A stretch of 46,625 bases of DNA from Clostridia bacterium (GTDB lineage Bacteria > Bacillota > Clostridia > Peptostreptococcales > Acidaminobacteraceae): contig JAFGVN010000110.1 of NCBI GenBank assembly GCA_016937975.1, positions 1-46,625 of the forward strand, written 5' to 3'. Of this stretch, positions 44,375 through 46,625 are shown piece by piece. The notes below the pieces were generated by a model. That model made no database searches. It saw only the letters and a list, made by a program, of their open reading frames with translations, and was not told where the DNA came from. How positions within the stretch are numbered: position 1 is the stretch's first letter; each line of letters begins with the position of its first letter. Made by a program: the position numbers and the translations under genes.

Positions 44375-45532
44375 CTATACTTGGTGGACAATTCTTCCAT
44401 TTATTATTGTCACTTGAGGTTTTGCTTGTAAATCAAAGGGATGTAAATTCCAAATAACCACATCAGCATCTTTACCTTTGGTCAAACTTCCGACACGATC
44501 TGACAGTTCCAAAATCTCAGCTGCATTAATCGTAATCGCTTTTAAAGCTTCCATTTCTGCCATACCTGCCTTCATAGCCAAGGCACCACACATATTCAAA
44601 TGATGAAGTGGAATCACTGGAGAATCTGTCATGATTGCTACCTTAACACCTGCCTTTTGCAACACGCCTGGGGTCTCAAAAGTTAGATTCTGCAATTCAA
44701 ATTTTGATTTATGACCAAAGCTAGGGCCTACAATTGCTGCATAACCTTGATGACTTAAGTAATCTGAAATCAAATGTCCTTCCGTACAGTGTTCCAAAGT
44801 CAAGTTGACATCAAACTCCTTTGCAATTCTTATTGCAGTTAAAATATCATCCGCACGATGAGCATGTGCCTTCAGTGGAATTTCCTTTTTTATCACAGGT
44901 ATTAAGGCTTCCATTTTCATATCAAAGGATGGTGCTTTAGTAGGATCCGCTTTTGAAAGTTCTTTTTTACCTAAGTACTCCTTTGCAGCAAATAGGGCTT
45001 TTCTCAATTCTGCTGCAGTACCCATTCTTGTCATCGGTGTAGTTTTTCTATCGTTGTATACACGTTTTGGATTTTCACCAAATGCAATTTTCATCGCTAT
45101 AGGCTCTTTTACAATCATTTCATCAACAATATGACCAGCTGTTTTCATAGCCACAAATTGACCCCCAATAACATTGGCAGAACCTGGACCTGTTGCCACA
45201 AGAGTTACACCGCCTTTTGAGTACGCGTCTTCAAAAGTTTCATCCATGGGATTAATGCCATCAATAGCTCTTAAATGAGGTGTAATAGGATCTGTCATCT
45301 CATTGCCATCTGAACCCTCAAAGCCAATGGAACTCTCCCACAAACCTACATGACAATGGGCATCAATAAAACCTGGTAATACATATTGTCCTTTAGCATC
45401 TATAATCTCCGCGCCTTCTGGTGGGGTTAAATGGCCTATCTCGACAATCTTGCCATGCTCTATAAGCAAATCTCCATTTTCAATCATTTCTTGATCCATC
45501 GGCAAAATCTTACCGTTTTTAATAAATAACAT
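44375..45532 (-). CDS. Imidazolonepropionase-like amidohydrolase, 385 aa
   Basis: A metal-dependent amidohydrolase barrel: DAHCHVG (HxH metal ligands), AHAHRADD (third His), LEHCTEGH (fourth His), and MTDSPV (catalytic Asp), with the N-terminal composite beta-sandwich (GKIVEIG..LPGF). Relatives hydrolyse cyclic amides, including imidazolonepropionate and unknown substrates. No histidine-utilisation genes are nearby, so the substrate is open. AAGGAGG lies 4 bases before ATG. It has its own promoter and terminator. Confidence 0.9.
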   Translation of the reverse strand: MLFIKNGKILPMDQEMIENGDLLIEHGKIVEIGHLTPPEGAEIIDAKGQYVLPGFIDAHCHVGLWESSIGFEGSDGNEMTDPITPHLRAIDGINPMDETFEDAYSKGGVTLVATGPGSANVIGGQFVAMKTAGHIVDEMIVKEPIAMKIAFGENPKRVYNDRKTTPMTRMGTAAELRKALFAAKEYLGKKELSKADPTKAPSFDMKMEALIPVIKKEIPLKAHAHRADDILTAIRIAKEFDVNLTLEHCTEGHLISDYLSHQGYAAIVGPSFGHKSKFELQNLTFETPGVLQKAGVKVAIMTDSPVIPLHHLNMCGALAMKAGMAEMEALKAITINAAEILELSDRVGSLTKGKDADVVIWNLHPFDLQAKPQVTIINGRIVHQV

Positions 45533-45569
45533 AGCGCCTCCTTAATATTTCGACATCCTAACTATTTAT

Positions 45570-45599
45570 ATTATATACTTAACAGCGAAAGGAAAACAA
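45570..45599 (-). promoter_or_regulatory. Amidohydrolase promoter
   Basis: TTGTTT (45599-45594), 18-base spacer, TATAAT (45575-45570) on the minus strand, about 38 bases before the ATG. Confidence 0.55.
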
Positions 45600-45613
45600 G
45601 CTCTTCTGACGAA

Positions 45614-45641
45614 CAAAAAAATAGAACCTTTCGGCTCTATT
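45614..45641 (-). terminator. Alpha/beta-hydrolase terminator
   Basis: AATAGAGCC, GAAA loop, GGTTCTATT, then T run on the minus strand, beginning at the gene's stop codon; one wobble pair. Confidence 0.88.
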
Positions 45642-46485
45642 TCAGAAATGTTACTATTTCAGAAACTAACAATTGAAGGCTATCAACAAGAGGGGAATGA
45701 CCACCTTTATGGATGATGTACTTGGATTGTTTAATAGACTCATGGATTTGATCTCCCATTGCTTTTGGGACAACCAAATCATTCTCACCTTGAAAAACAA
45801 GTGTTAGACAAGTTATTTTAAACACATCAGAAGTCCCTGGTTCCACACCATTGTGTTGATCTGAAATATTGAAATGCACTAATGCATAATCCACATCCAC
45901 AAGATTTCTTTGCGTAAGCATATCCTCTAAGTAAACTTCATATCTTTCTTCATCTGGCTGTTTAGAATTGTAAATAAGCATATTCCAAATAGCTTTTAAA
46001 GTGGCTTTGTCTTTATTGTCATAAGCCATCTGTATGGACAACACTTGGACAGGATCCATTCCAATCTCTTCTTTCGTCTTTAAGAAATCTGGTTGTCCAT
46101 TTTCATCTTTTCTAAACATCGGGTAGCCCATAATACCGACAGATTCAATTAATACAAGCTTCTCTACTTGTTCTGGATAATCAATAGCCAATTGCATAGC
46201 AACACCACCACCAGTTGACCAGCCTGCAACTGCAAAGGACTCCACATTTAACTTTTCCAACAACATAAAAATATCATCTGAAAAATCTTTTAAACTGTTA
46301 ATGGGTGTATGATACGTTGAACCACCAAAACCTCTCATATCCACGGCATAAACCGTTATGTCTTCTGGCAATGCTTCAAGAAGCAAATCATAGTGCTGAC
46401 TTGAAGTCATATTTCCATGAATCTAAACCAAGTTTTTCGGACCTATCCCCTGTTTTCTGTAAGCTAATGTTTCTTTTAAAAGCAT
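45637..46485 (-). pseudogene. Alpha/beta-fold hydrolase with in-frame TAG at codon 21
   Basis: The natural start is ATG 46485, with AGGAGG 4 bases upstream, giving MLLKETLAYRKQGIGPKNLV. Then comes TAG (46425-46423), directly followed by the oxyanion-hole motif IHGNMTSSQHY in the same frame. Downstream are the nucleophile elbow GWSTGGG, Asp in GENDLVVP and His in GGHSPL, so the enzyme part is otherwise intact. A short restart at internal Met (46410) has no good ribosome site. It may be a nonsense allele, a sequencing error, or rare TAG readthrough. The 140 bases upstream (46486-46625) show no gene. Confidence 0.85.
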
Positions 46486-46625
46486 AACGCCTCCTAACAT
46501 TTAATGATTACTGCAGTCCAATACCACCAGCACCAAAAAGCATTAGCACTAACCTCGCGCAGACTTATTAGACTTATTTTTGGATTACTAGACAAAAATA
46601 ATTTATATGATCCTAATTACAATAC

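Noticed and set aside
46486-46625. Possible coding fragment upstream of the hydrolase
   Set aside because: All three minus-strand frames are broken by stops within a short distance; the longest stretch is 18 codons.

Overview
The window is a low-GC, Gram-positive-type chromosome segment from an anaerobic member of Clostridia. Supporting signs are AT-rich non-coding DNA, AGGAGG ribosome binding sites, sigma-A-like promoters, a clostridial 2[4Fe-4S] ferredoxin, Rex, an acetyl-CoA acetyltransferase, the tsaE-tsaB-rimI-tsaD cluster, PucR, and a BmrCD-like ABC pair. Genus and species cannot be fixed from the sequence alone.

Bases 1 to about 13780 are an accessory region attached to the 3' end of guaA. 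It looks like two stacked integrated elements. The inner one (10143-13779) is bounded by an 11-base motif, TA(T/C)TCCCACTC, whose right copy is the last codons of guaA. It carries a 19-base arm-type repeat at both ends, an MqsR-like toxin with an MqsA/Panacea-type antitoxin, a ribbon-helix-helix protein paired with an RNase H-fold protein, and two broken tyrosine recombinases. The outer element (left of 10143, running off the window) has its own arm-type repeats at the same distance from its attachment motif. It carries a relic parA-parB-hsdR block in which every gene is broken, a divergent XRE regulator, cupin and HD-domain proteins, a WYL regulator, a YdbC-like ssDNA-binding protein, and several small unknown genes including ExoX-C-like and NucS-like proteins.

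Bases 13768-46625 are housekeeping chromosome. In order: guaB-guaA (GMP synthesis); a heterodimeric ABC exporter; a TPP-riboswitch-controlled operon for thiamine-precursor uptake (thiamine-binding protein, thiX, thiY, thiZ, then a TatD-family hydrolase); groES-groEL; pucR with an EAL-HDOD signalling protein; cobT and gdhA; an unusual P-loop/Asp23-like protein; ferredoxin; two uncharacterised genes; thlA-marR; rex with a likely self-operator; an ABC-F ATPase and an acyl carrier protein; tsaE-tsaB-rimI-tsaD (tRNA t6A synthesis); a REC-HDOD response regulator; an amidohydrolase; and an alpha/beta hydrolase interrupted by an in-frame TAG. No tRNA, rRNA or CRISPR array was recognised.

The most noteworthy items are: the layered guaA attachment architecture; the RHH/RNase H-like gene pair; the toxin-antitoxin promoter whose spacer is filled by a perfect palindrome; a tight same-strand cluster of DnaA boxes at 40257-40361, in a convergent gap far from any dnaA gene; and the Rex-like operator over the -35 of rex.
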